Shown here one piece after another: positions 1-12,700 of a stretch of DNA of 64,000 nt. The position numbers and the translations under genes were made by a program. Every line of letters begins with the position of its first letter. Positions within the stretch are counted from its first letter, which is position 1. Source of the DNA: Sinohyriopsis cumingii (Eukaryota > Mollusca > Bivalvia > Unionida > Unionidae); assembly GCA_028554795.2 (NCBI GenBank), contig CM068825.1, positions 93,792,451 to 93,856,450 on the forward strand, given 5' to 3'. Under the pieces are notes generated by a model. The model saw only the letters and a program-made list of their open reading frames with translations, made no database searches and had not been told where the DNA came from.

Positions 1-667
1 TTTTTTGGTCCAAGTATGTGAAATAGTATGTAAAAAATGTATTACCATTTTGAGGAAGAAATCACGTATGAATTCGAATATAATACAATCGTGGCATGGT
101 TCCTGAAATTTTATATGCATGTACATGTATATGTACGCCTACATTTTACAATTTTCAGTTCATTTCCTAAGTATATTTTAAAAAGCAGCAGAATTATGCA
201 GTAGTTAAAAGAGTAAAGAGATGATTGCTGTATATAGAAATGTACAACAAAATTTTCAGAATCATACCAAACAAGAAGAAAACAACATTGTAAATAGATC
301 ATTTTAATATTAATTACAATAGCGGCACAGGAAGACATGAAATGATGATATAGTTGGTTAGTTCACCAATTTTGTATATTAGAATATGTTAATTGGCTGG
401 TTGTTGCTTGGTTGGTATCTCATTTGGTGGCTAGACCTGTTTTGACTGATCTAATGTTGTATTTGGACTCTTCACTACAGATGCTGGCACAACTAAAGCT
501 GGTAAAACAAAGATACCTTTCTGATCTGTTCTGTAAATTGTACATACATGTACCCCAGGAAGTAAAACATTATTGTGGTAATACAAAGGTGTGCAAATTA
601 TAAAAAGGAATGCATTATATACTTACACAGTATACCCTGCCTTCCATGTAAATGATTTCTTCATCAG
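1..667. other. non-coding, presumed host intron
   Basis: AT-rich sequence with no supportable exon. It lies upstream of the first recognisable exon at 668, which begins directly after a pyrimidine-containing stretch and CAG acceptor, so it is most simply the end of an intron. Only short chance reading frames are visible. Confidence 0.5.
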
Positions 668-851
668 AGTGTTCTGGAAGAGCACCTTGCGTCAGGGCAA
701 GACCAGGAGCAGTCTCGAGTGCGACCAATCCATTTGTCCTCGATTCCTGACACCTTGTACATGGTTGAAGACCGCCAGTATTTCCAGCCAATGATGATGA
801 GCCTCCCTTCTTATGCCACCGCTGTTGATGCCTTCTCTGGAACTATACCAG
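668..851 (+). CDS. host gene, internal coding exon
   Basis: An open stretch bounded by an acceptor (CAG before 668) and a donor (GTATTA from 852). It reads through motifs such as LSSIPDTLYMVEDRQYFQP and PSYATAVDAFSGTIPG, and ends one base into a codon (phase 1). The next exon begins with the two bases that complete that codon, so the reading frame joins cleanly over a 6.2-kb intron. I do not recognise the family. The sequence is of ordinary complexity and looks like a conserved intracellular protein. The exact 5' edge could be 668 or 670. Confidence 0.7.
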
Positions 852-3800
852 GTATTAATTCAAAATCTGTGTCAAATTTCTCTAGGTTTCCATCTCTCCC
901 TCTGTTTTTGTTTTCATATTGAATTATGCTTCTTTTTTCTCAGCATGTATATCTACATTTAACATTAGTTTTAAGCAACATTTTGTTTTCATGTAGAGAA
1001 TTGTCTGATTGCGATGTATATTATAATCACATTTTGTGTGTGTATAAAAATTATATTCATATGCAGTGTATTTTGACCATATGACTTTAAAAGAACACTT
1101 TTGAAGCTAGACATTGTAATAAATTTTAACTGATAGGAGTATCTAGATTACAGTATTGTAATTGCAAGTTAGTAAAGATGCTTTTTCAGCTACCCTTAAA
1201 CAAGAATTATTTTATTACTTCTTGATTGTTCGCTATAAATTAGCATTTGAAAAGATTTGTAAACTTGTTTGAAACAACTCCTGTAACATGTACATGAGAG
1301 CAAATGCACACATCTTCATACCATATTTGTTCATCCCAGTTTCTTGCCAATATAACATTACTCTAACTATTCATTAAAACATTAATATCATTATATGAAT
1401 TAAACTCTTTGTTTCAACCAAATCGAAATAGCCAACACGTGAGTGCATCTGTGTTTAGTAAGGTGTGTTTCCTGAATGTAATTATTCATGCTTTCTAATA
1501 ATAATCCATTGATTGGATTCCAAATTTATGGTTTTATTATTTCTCTATGTATGTGTAGTAACATCTGGCATTGGTTCAATAGTATTGGCTCTGCTGCTTT
1601 TTTCATATTGTCACAAAAATTAGTAAAAACAACTTTGACCTTACAGCACTTCTCAAATTCAGGAACATAACATTGTCCCACATGTTTGTGACCTGCATAA
1701 TTGCATTTTTATGCTAAATTTTCAATATCATAATATTTAGACTTTGCTTTCTATGGATTAAATGGTTTCCCAAATATATTTGCCAAATGTTACAAAAACA
1801 GACAGTTTAATAGAGTGGTACATCCAGAACACAGCGATGTCCACCATTATTCCCTTGGACACATTCTCTCACGTTTTCAAACTGATTTTATGATAAAAAT
1901 AAATGCATACATTGCAGTTAAAATCTTCAGATCACTGATTCTATTCTTAAAACACACATTGCTATTTACACAATATTGTTTAAGTTTGGAAACACAGGTT
2001 TGCATGTTTTTATCATCCAGTCGATAACTTGCAGAAATTTGGCAGTGTGACTTACTAAGAAAAGGGTTAATGGTCAATCACTATCAAAACACATGCCTGT
2101 GAATATGAAAGAGTTGTCCCAGGCAGGCCTAAATTGAGGTACATGTACATGCAGCATGTAACAACAGCTATACATCTACATGCTGCTGGCGACAATGAAT
2201 ATTGTAGTGAAATGTGTAGTACCACGTGTTTGTTGAAAATGGGATATAGATCAGACAAGGACTTCAATTTTTTTATATTTATGTATTACATGTATATGTA
2301 TTTCTTAATGGGATGTGACTGATACGTTTTTTTTAAACGTGTGACCTATGCCCAAATTCATGGATTTTTATGGTATAATCTCATCTGGCATGTTCTATAC
2401 AGATGTGAGGCAGGTGAGATGTGATGCATTCTTGGACCTGTTGTTTTATTCCAGCAGTAGTAGGGACATAGAGTGATACCCTTGTCCATCCATCCATCAC
2501 TCTGTTTTGTATTAGATAATTTCAGACACTGTGGTCAGACAGCTGGTCTTCATTAAAAGATTTCAAATTTGTGATGGACTCAGGGATGCAGCTTTTCATT
2601 GGATTTGCAGATTATTGCATTGTGTTATGTCGAATAGGTCATAGTTTTAGAGTAGTGTAAGTTCATTTCAAGAATTGACCTTGATATAATGTGAAAATTC
2701 AATAACAGTGGTAAAATGAATGTTAATTTCCTTTTGACATGGAACTCTTTATACTGGTTATAAGAGGGCCAGTGCACATTACATACATGACCTCAACAAG
2801 GTCTATATCATATAACCAGTCTAATTATTGCAACTATTGCAAAACAAAATTGGTGTTTTTAGCTGTACATTTGATAAACCAGAAGAGCTTATTGGATGTT
2901 TTTTTGCATGCTGTCTATCCATATTTTAGCACAAGTTTGTTATCTGTAGTCCTGCTAAGCTACCTGAATGATTGCTTTAAAACTTGACACATACAGTCAT
3001 TCTATGATCTAGTTGGTCCTTAATGAAAATGTGCCACCTGGACATCCAATATCATACCATAGCAGCCATCTTGAAAACATTTTTATTGCCTATGCACCTG
3101 AATGGATCATCGTATCAACATGGGCTTTCATGAAAAGACTTCTTGTGATGTGTACTTGGTAAAAAATGAAAATGATGCTGATCTGATGTTTAATATGGCC
3201 ACCAGCAGCCATCTTGAAAACCTTGTTATCACTACTCCTCTTGAATGGATGGTTGTATCAACATGGGGTTTCACAAAAAGACTTCTCGTGATGTCTAGCT
3301 GGTGCAGAATAAAAATACCTGTCTGACCTCCAGTATGGTTACCATGGCAGCCATCTGTAAAATTGTATACTCAGAACTGTACTTAAATAACAACTGTTGA
3401 AAACAAAAGTATTATTGATGAAGGTTTTCACCAGGAAACTTATGTGATGTCCGATTGGTCTTAGGCAAAAATGGTGCTGATCTGAAGTCCAATATTGCTG
3501 CTACTGCAACCTCCTTGAATGCATTTTTGTTGCAACACCTGAACAGTCATATCTTGAAAATACTGTTATCTCTGCTCCACTCCAAATAGATGACTCTTTC
3601 AACAGACATATGATTCCTATTGGTCCTAACTGAAAATGGCTGCCATCGTGACTGTCTAAAAAAAAAAAGTTTTGTCGCCACTACCCCTGTATCAGTTCCA
3701 TTTATGGTCTGTGTCCAGTGTCAGTGCATATCATATCTTAAGGCTTCATGAGAGAAAAAGAAATAAAAATTATTTCCTATTAATCTGATTTTAAAATTAT

Positions 3801-4187
3801 GGTTGTTATGTGGCTTTGATCTGTTTTTGTGTTTTCTTTAAACATTTTACATATATTATGATGATATAATGTACCTAGTATTTCAAGTACTGGGTGAAAC
3901 CAGCTAAATAACTTTTGGGAGTTTTTTTTTAAAAATTTTTTTACCAAAAAAGTGCTAGGGTCGGCATTGAAAAACAGGTACAGTCGGCCGACTAGAAACA
4001 CACATAATTTTGTGGGTGCCTAAAGTATAATTAAAAATATGGTGGCCTGATTTTCCTGTGTACTTATATACTTGTGATTAATTTCATTATTATGAAAACA
4101 GTACTAGAACTAAAACATGCTGGAACAAAAACCATATTTTAGGGTTTGAAATTGATCACCAACACTTTAAGGCAATTCGAGTTAAAT

Positions 4188-4560
4188 GCCTATGGACACA
4201 ACATAGTAACCAGTCCAGTTTGTGTTTTGTGTTTTTCTTGATCCCCATTGATATATAACTTTAAAGCCATTTGAGATTAATTTTGATTATTTGTATATGA
4301 TTACTAGAAGGTGTGTCATTTACCACATTGGGAATGTTATCATCAGGATCACCAGCAGCCATCTTGAAAACCTTGTTATCACTACTCCTCTTGAATGCCT
4401 ATGGACACAACATAGTAACCAGTCCAGTTTGTGTTTTGTGTTTTTCTTGATCCCCATTGATATATAACTTTAAAGCCATTTGAGATTAATTTTGATTATT
4501 TGTATAGAAGGTGTCATTTACCACATTGGGAATATTATCATCAGGATCAAGGTCATGACT
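4188..4560 (+). repeat. intronic direct duplication (~120 bp, 208 bp apart)
   Basis: The block beginning 'atgcctatggacacaacata' occurs at about 4188 and again at about 4395, nearly identical for over 100 bases. Between the two copies is a second piece ('accagcagccatcttgaaaa') that is itself a near copy of 3203-3247. The second copy therefore looks like a recent patchwork duplication within the intron. Confidence 0.75.
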
Positions 4561-5769
4561 CAGTATTTTCATTTTTCCATCACCCTTCCCTTCCACTTTA
4601 ACTTGAAAGTCATTTCATAAGGGATGAAATTTCATATACTTGCACATCATCATTACTATGTTTGTCACATACCACATGGGGTGGGGGTCCTGGCTTCAAG
4701 TTCAGGGTCTTGTGCAATATTTTACATTTTCATCTAACTTTTACATCCACTTCATAACTTTAAAGCTCTATGAATTTTAGGGATAAAATTTAGTATACTT
4801 ACACATCATTGCTGAAAGGTGTGTACATATGAGATTGACTGACCTACCACCAAGATCAAAGCCACAGCTCAATATTTAGTTTTCCATTATGCTTCTCTTT
4901 AGGAACAACAGCTTTCAAGCTTTTTGAGATTTAAGGATGAAATTTGGTATACATTGACACTATTGAAAGAAGGTGTGTCATATACCATATAGGAGGTCCT
5001 CTTTGGGGTAAACTTGGAGGATTGCTTTGAAACTTTACACACACATGCACACACACACACACACACATTCATCCCCTGGTATAGTTGACCCATAATGAAA
5101 ATGGTGCTGCTCTGATATCTTGTATAGACACTACAAATGCCAGCATGAAAATCTTGTTATAGCTACTTTTGAATGGATTTTCATATCAACAAGGGGTTTT
5201 CATTAAAAGACTTCTTATGAGACCTAGTTGGTTCTTTATCAGAATGGTGCAAATCTGACATCCATTATGGCATCCACTGCAGTAATCTTGAAAGTTCTGT
5301 CATTGCTACTCCATGGTCAGAAAGTCATTTGAAATTGATTTTTCATCAGAATTCTACTTATGATAAATAGTTGGTCCTAAATGAAAATGGTACTGTTCAG
5401 ATATCCGGTATAGCCAACACAGCAACCATCACGAAAATCTCGTTACTGTTAAATCTCTGAAATGGATGGTTATATCAATGTGGAGTTTTGACTAAACAAA
5501 TTTATGATGTCTAGTTGGTCCTCATTCATAATGGTGCCAGTCATGTTCAATATGGCCACCATGTCAGTCATCTTTTAAATCGTATTACTACTTTACCTGA
5601 ATGGAAAGTCATATCACTTGGGGGGAGGGGGATAGCTGAAGACTTATTACGACGTCTTCTTGATCCTAAATGCAAATGGTGCAGATATAACATCCAATAT
5701 TTCTGCCACAGCAACCATCTTGAAAGTCATGTTATAGCTACTCCTCCTTACAACTTCACCTAAATATGA

Positions 5770-6290
5770 AAGTCATATCAGCATGGAGTTTTCACTTTTA
5801 GTGATGTATGGTTGGTCCTGAATAAAAGTCATATCAGCATGGAGTTTTCACTTTTAGTGATATGTAGTTGGTCCTGAATGAAAGCCATATCAGCATGGAG
5901 TTTTCACTTTTAGTGATGTGTAGTTGGTCCTGAATGAAAGTCATATCAGCATGGAGTTTTCACTTTTAGTGATGTGTAGTTGGTCCTGAATGAAAGTCAT
6001 ATCAGCATGGAGTTTTCACTTTTAGTGATGTATAGTTGGTCCTGAATGAAAGTCATATTAGCATGGAGTTTTCACTTTTAGTGATGTGTAGTTGGTCCTG
6101 AATGAAAGCCATATCAGCATGGAGTTTTCACTTTTAGTGATGTGTAGTTGGTCCTGAATGAAAGTCATATCAGCATGGAGTTTTCACTTTTAGTGATGTA
6201 TAGTTGGTCCTGAATGTAAGTCATATCAGCATGGAGTTTTCACTTTTAATGATGTATAGTTGGTCCTAAATGAAAATGCTCTCAATCTGA
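5770..6290 (+). repeat. 56-bp tandem repeat array, about 9 copies
   Basis: The unit contains 'catatcagcatggagttttc' followed by 'acttttagtgatgtgtagtt' and 'ggtcctgaatgaaag'. I count nine occurrences of 'agcatggag' at about 56-bp spacing, with only one or two substitutions per unit. This is a young minisatellite inside the host intron. It seems to have expanded from one unit of the diverged intronic repeat family, since the same 'agttggtcct...aatgaaaa' words occur singly elsewhere (for example 5365 and 5505). Confidence 0.9.
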
Positions 6291-7064
6291 TATGCATTAT
6301 GGCTACCACAGCAGTTAAGAAAATCTTGGTAATGATGGTTTCAACACTCCAGTTAAAAAAAAGAAATTATTTTATTTTAAATTCATCTAATTATTTTCAC
6401 CCAGTAGATTGACAGCCCTTTTGAAGGACTTGTGTTTATATAAATAAAGACCATAGACCTCCAACTATTATGTTAGCCAACCTGTTTGAATGAAACTAGT
6501 GTTTGTCTATGTCTTTTTGTATAGTGCTTAAATGAGGATTAATACCTTTGATAAAATCAATGACAATGCATGTCAGAGGCAGTGCTAATATCCAATGCTA
6601 TTTTACTCTGAGAGACATTTTATTAAAAATATATTCAAAGAGGCCAAAGAAAGAATAAGACTAATATAATAGAAAATTCATTCTTCTGCACATTGATAAT
6701 TAAATTTAATGTTTCAGATGTACTGTTAGAAAGAAATGCTAGATTGTAATGACTGAAATATTGATTTTTACAGAATATACTTTTTAAGTTGTGTGAGATC
6801 TTTCCATTGAAAAACAAAACTAGTGCTGGTTTGCTCAGTTTCTACTAATTACGTCACATTTGGCTTAATCAAGCTAAGTTTATGCTTCACTTGGTGCAGT
6901 TTCATGGCAAAGTCAAGCTATAGATACATTTTAATGGTCCAATATCCAGACAGTTTTAAAAGGAAATTTTGCTTGGTTATGTGACTTTCAGCTTTTTTCA
7001 ATTCAGCTAGAAATATTTCCATTTTCAGCCGCTCTGGTTTAAGTCTTTTTCTTCTTTCCATCAG

Positions 7065-7462
7065 TTCCTGACAGCAACACCCTGTCCTTAATGATAAGCA
7101 GAGAACAAGAGATACAGAGCAGTAAACAGATCCAGAGGGCACTAGGACTTGCATGTGTGGATCGAAGGGCCATCATGTATCAGATTCAGTTGAGAGTGGT
7201 GCGTGAATTCGGACTGCCGGACTTAACTGTGGAAGTTCTTCAGAATAGTAGTTACTATCATCCACAGGACCCCATTGCTCAATTTATTGAGAGACCTCAG
7301 TATGTTGAATGTCGGTTCAAAAGGACGACACCCACAAGACATAAATCAATCCTACAATTTAGTGCTCATCAGAAATATACTAGTAACCGTACCAAACCAG
7401 TGCAATGCGTTCCCCCAATGTCCCCCTCCAAGTCATACAACAGTGGGCCAGCAACAGAAGAA
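7065..7462 (+). CDS. host gene, internal coding exon
   Basis: The acceptor TTTCCATCAG precedes 7065 and the donor GTAAGT starts at 7463. The frame carries on from the previous exon (phase 1) and ends in phase 0. The encoded segment includes REQEIQSSKQIQRALGLACV, RAIMYQIQLRVVREFGLP and DPIAQFIERPQYVECRFKR, which look like a folded, conserved C-terminal region, followed by a Ser/Pro/Asn-rich tail. I cannot name the protein. The 'RALGLACVDRRA...REFGLP' block should be diagnostic in a protein search. Confidence 0.78.
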
Positions 7463-7712
7463 GTAAGTCTGTCAATATTGCATATACTCATTATGGTACA
7501 CAATAAAACTTATCCTCAATCATGGACAAAGGTCAAGCTCGCAATAAAAATTAAATATACATAACAGTACATAACTGTCAAAAATATGCTGTCATTTTCA
7601 TGGCAGATCCCCATCAGAGCTTCCCACACAACTTTTAGCCTGGCCATGGAGAGAAAATTTTAGAGTTGTTCAGCTATTGTGTTGAAATTTGACAACTGCA
7701 CAGTAACTGTAA

Positions 7713-7715
<3 letters not shown>

Positions 7716-7795
<80 letters not shown>
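7716..7795. repeat. (TA)n(TG)n microsatellite
   Basis: About 66 bases of pure AT dinucleotides followed by seven TG dinucleotides. Confidence 0.95.
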
Positions 7796-7825
7796 AGTTT
7801 GTTTTAAAAGAATTGAAACATTAGG

Positions 7826-8005
7826 CAATGGTTCGCAACCATTTTGGGCCGCAAACCTATAAAATAATATTTCTTAGCCTCTTGACCCCATTTCCACATT
7901 TTGATAAGTATTGCCACCCCTTAAAAAAAACCCCATCCCTCACAACCCTCCAAGATGTCCTAGTGATGACAATTTGGGTCACAACCTCGGGGTTGGGAAC
8001 TGCTG
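7826..8005. mobile_element. hAT-like MITE
   Basis: The left end CAATGGTTCGCAACC and the right end GGTTGGGAACTGCTG are imperfect inverted repeats of the kind found in hAT/Charlie-type non-autonomous elements (canonical CAGTGGTTCNCAACC). The 8-bp flanks (acattagg and cgttaagc) match at five of eight positions, consistent with an old 8-bp target-site duplication. About 180 bp with no coding capacity. An old copy. Confidence 0.6.
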
Positions 8006-9514
8006 CGTTAAGCAGTTAAGTATAGTGATTTTATTAAATTATCAGAAAATAAATATATAACAAAAATATCATTATCTTGGTAATTCATTCAGGTTTTCTT
8101 ATCTCATGGTCTTTATATTCTAATGCTGACAAATCAACATGATCTAGCAAACAAGATTGCATTACTGTGAAATTAGCATATAAATCAAGCAGACTTACAT
8201 GTGGCTATTTGGGTTCAGTCTCATTTTGAAGATATGTAGCCCCCTGATTGCCCAGCCTCCTGACATTGGTTTCCACAAGAAAACTTCACCCAAATCTATT
8301 AAATATTTACCAAATTTGGCATCAAGCTTCCAGATTGATGATTCCACAAGTTTCATTTCCAGCATTCCATGACATCCTTTGCAGGAGGTACATCCTTTTA
8401 TTTCCTGTCCTTATGACTTTTGCATTTGGCTTCATAACTGTACTAAGCTTTGTTGCAATTGAGCCAGATTTGATATGACCTTCAGTGAGTTTGATTTCAA
8501 GTGTTCCACATTTATTGATCTGAAGAGTTATGGCCCCGGATTGGTCATCCTTCTAACTTTGCCTTCCACACCATTACATTACTAAGGACTGTTGCATTTT
8601 TGCCAAAGTCTGAATGCATCTATATGTTGCTGAGACCTTGAATCATTTGTATTTTCTGCTTTCCATTATCATGACTTGAATGAGTTTTGGCCCCTGAATA
8701 CCCATCTTTTCCAAACTTTGGTTTTACCATCTTCACGAGCCATGGTTCCAATATGTTAACTCGATCTACACCTTTGCAGATTGATCAGATATTTAATTGC
8801 TTTGTGTCTGTGAATCTCATTGGATGCCACCACATCCAGACAAAATCAACTTGTTCAAATTCGAACATTGTTCCTACATGATCAAGAAAAGGGAAGCACA
8901 CAACTGGAATTGACCCATAAGTAAGCAATTTTCCACTGTCGGTCTGTGTTTGTACAAATACATCCTTTCCTCCAATATACATATAGGGCTTCTCACTGGC
9001 ATTTAGTCAGACTTTCGATGTTAAACTTAAACTGTATCCGTTTGAAGTCACTTGCCTCTACCATTTTTGGCCAGTGTGCAAAGCACTGTAGTTTCACACC
9101 ATTGGTTAGTTGTCATTACATACTAAGGTATGCAATTATGAGATCCAATAGATGTTGCTAGGACAAAGCACTGAAATATCAGTCCTCCCAGGTTTAGATA
9201 GGGTTAACAGATTGGAACCTTGGATAGTGAAGATGTGAAAAAGCTGTGAAATTGATAGTTTTAACAATAAAAAGGTTCTACTTTGAAGTACAAACACTTC
9301 GAAAATTGATAGGTTTAACAACAAAATTCTACTTGGAAGTACTATAATTTTAACACAAAATATTTTTTACAGTTGAATCAGGTTTAATTTGGTTAGGATA
9401 GTATGTCTGTGTTTAAGTTTCTCACTTTTAATATGTTATGAACCCTTTAATAAAGGTAAATAATCTCGGCTCTTTCGAAAGATTCCAAACCAATTTCCAT
9501 ACACTTCCTTTCAG

Positions 9515-9709
9515 CCTAATGGAAGCCCTAGCAACGACATTGACTACCAGAATAGAAGTGGAACTTTGAGCAGTACAAGGAGCACGCTGAGTGACGCAAT
9601 GCCAGATATTGCAATAGCTTCATCCTCTCTGAGTCAGATTCATCTACATGATGAATTTGAATTGGACATTGGAGATGGTACTGGCAGACATGGGACAATG
9701 TACATCTAA
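9515..9709 (+). CDS. host gene, terminal coding exon
   Basis: The acceptor CCTTTCAG precedes 9515. The frame continues in phase 0 from the previous exon and ends at TAA 9707-9709. It encodes a Ser/Asp/Gly-rich C-terminal tail (GTLSSTRSTLSDAMPDIA, LHDEFELDIGDGTG) ending in HGTMYI, of disordered, possibly phosphorylated character. The tail looks like the end of a cytoplasmic signalling or scaffold protein, but that is only an impression. Confidence 0.75.
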   Translation, partial: PNGSPSNDIDYQNRSGTLSSTRSTLSDAMPDIAIASSSLSQIHLHDEFELDIGDGTGRHGTMYI

Positions 9710-12700
9710 AATCCTAAAAAGCTTTATGTGGGTATATATGTGATTAAAGCTTAAAAAATGGGCAATATATTGTTAAACATGTTATTTATGAAAGAAAACA
9801 TACCTCATGAAAGAAAAATATTTATTTACATGTAGTTGCTTTTTTCTGTTTAGGTGTTGACTACAAAAGTGTGGGACATCATATGCCATGACACCTGTGT
9901 CATAGTTATTAGTATCATCTTTAACATAAAGTTAATTTTTTGGAACAAAGATTAGTATTCACAAACATTAGCATTTGTCTTCATGTATGTGGCATGTGCA
10001 TATATTCTAATAGTTATCAAACATAGGTCATTGTGACCTAAATCTCATGATCCAATGATCTTGGCAAGTTTTTGCATTTATGTACATATCTTTGTCACTC
10101 TTGTTTTCAGACTTTATATTTGATACAGTTATAAGAGTATCACACCATTTTTCCAAAAGTCTGTTACCATAACCTAACTTTCACAATCTAATACACTATA
10201 AGTAGTTACATGTGAGCTTTCCTAACTTCTGACATAGCTGAATAACATTTCTTGTTCTGTTTTCTTGTTTCTGTTGTTACTTAAGAAAATGGTCAGTTGT
10301 ACACATTGTGTTGTCAGATCATCTGCATCTTAATAGATTGATGATTATATTGATGCTCCTATCTTGAATGATATTTTTTATTTCCACAAAACTTACATGG
10401 CATGGATTCTTGTATCTTTGACAAATTCATGTGTACATCCTGTAGAACAAGGTTTACCTATGTGTTTCAGTTTTCAGGCATGAACTTACCAAAGCTTTGA
10501 ATTCCAAACCATTCAGTGTGATTCTCTCTTCAATACGAATTCATAATTTGAATCTATATGTCATAAGTCATTCCCAAGACTGAAAGTTTTGTAATGCTCC
10601 TATAATTACAGAAATTAAATATATGTGACAGTTGGCAAAATTCAAAGATATGTTTTCTAGGTACACCATATTTTCATGACGTTTTTGGATGTCAAAAATA
10701 ATTACTTTTGTCTGTCCATAAAAACTTAATATTTCATTTCGGTTTCCAAAAACATGCAAGCTGTTAAAAATCCAAATCCTAGCAACCAAACTCTAACATA
10801 AACATTAGGCTGTACCTTAAGCCACAAAGCACACATTACATGTATATAAATGAATGAAATGGACATGTATGCCTTGTTTCATCTTGTTTCAGTCCACAAT
10901 AAAATGCAGATATTTTGAAACAAACAACTTCATATGATGCAAAAGAATATGACATGTTTTAATCTCTTACTGTCATCTTCTGCATAAATAGAACTTGGAT
11001 TGGTTGCAGAGTTTGTCATTAAATAAAAGCACTGAAAATAGACATGATGAGATGAATCTTGACTGGATTTTTAGCTTTACTGGTCATAGACCAGAAGAGC
11101 TTATGGGATGGTGTGTTATCCATCATCCAATCTTCCATCTGCTAACACCAGTTTGTTATCACTATTCTTCCAAAACTACTTGGATGATTGCCATGAAACC
11201 TAATACACACATTCATCCCATGGTCTAGCTGGTCTCAGATTGAAAAACGTGCTGCTTGAACATCAAATATGGCGTCCACATTGGCCATATTTAAAATCTT
11301 GTTATCACTACTCCTTCAAGAATGGTTGGTCATATCTACATGGGGTTTTCAGTACAAGACTTCGTATGATGTCATTTTGGTCCTAAATAAAAATGATGCC
11401 AATCTGACTTCCAATATAGCTACCATGGCAGCCCTCTTGAAAATCTTAACACTGCTACTTCTGAATGGCTGATCATTTGCTAGTTGGTCTTAAATGAATG
11501 CTGACCTGACATCCATTATGGGCACCACACACAATAGCCATGTATAAAATCTTGTTATCATTTCTGCTCCTGAAAAAGGATGGTCATTTCAACATAAGGT
11601 ATTAGCTACTCCTGTTATAAGGAAATCGTTTTGACATGGTATTTTCATCAGAAGAGTTCCTGTGGTGTCTACATGGTTTCAATGACTTAAAAATGTAGTT
11701 ATCTCTACTCCCAAAATGGATGTCTGCATCAGCTTTGGGTTTTCTCCAATAGACTTCTTATGATACCTAGTTGACCGTTAATGAAAATGTGTCCATATGT
11801 GGTTCTTCCAATTTTTGACACATGTTGAAAATGTTCATGGCTACCATACTGGTTGTTGTGAAAATCTTGTTACTACTTCTCCTGAATGGATGATCATCCT
11901 GACACGGAGTTTTGACCAAAAGATTTATAATATATCTACTTTTTGTTTTAAATCAAAATATTGCCAATATAACATCCAATATATCCACCACAGCTGTGTT
12001 TTTTTTCTTTCTCCCCAGTAATGTGTCAGTACCTTCAAGGAACTTTTGTTCAAATTTTTAAAGCAGTAGTGTATTTTAGTAGCAGCTAGAATAGTTTGTA
12101 GAATGTTCACTCCTAAATATTAATAATACAATCAATAAAATGATTTTAGTTTGTTCTGTCTGGTACTGAAATTTATATAAGACTAAGAGCGAACTAAATT
12201 ATGTTCTAATACTTATAAATTCATGACAGTATATAATACACTTGAAATAAGGATCTATATTTTGCTAGGTTATATTTTTTTAAATGTGTTATTATCCACT
12301 GAAACTAAGTCCTAGATATATGTCTGGTACATGATGGGGGGCAGACTTTAATGTTGTCAGCAATGGAAGTGTCAAACAAAATTCAAACTTTGAGTTCAAC
12401 TGTTTTCTCTAATAAAGGGTGACATATAAGTAATGTGCAGTCTGCTGGATGCCATATAAGCAACAAAGTCTGTTAAATGCTTGTTAATACCTTGCTGAGA
12501 AATTAAATAAACTCAGACTGCTTTCTCAGTTCAGGATAGACATTCAAAAGAAACTATATATAAGTAGTATTGATAATCCCCTTCCACTGACATTTGTCAT
12601 TTTTAAATATTTGGGAGTTTGTGTTTCTAAAATCAGTTCTGTCAACATGATTGACAGCTTCATATTAAGTTTTTCATTTACACAATATGACTTGGATGTT

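Larger units (their letters stand above)
852..7064 (+). other. host intron rich in degenerate repeats
   Basis: Long intron between two phase-matched exons. It holds diverged repeat units built around the words 'gccatcttgaaaa' and 'atggtgc' (about 2990-3680 and 5095-5760), a duplicated ~120-bp block (about 4188-4308 and 4396-4506), a (CA)n tract at 5037-5066 and the 56-bp tandem array described separately. No other coding exon is supportable. Confidence 0.6.
7463..9514 (+). other. host intron
   Basis: Intron between phase-0 exon ends. It holds a (TA)n(TG)n tract at 7716-7795, a hAT-like MITE at 7826-8005 and, at 8230-8900, loosely repeated text ('ccaaatttggcat', 'gatttga...tgacctt') that recurs near 14,000-14,400. 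No further exon is supportable. Confidence 0.6.

Noticed and set aside
5770-6290. CRISPR-like array
   Set aside because: The repeats are directly adjoining 56-bp units with no unique spacers, in animal DNA.
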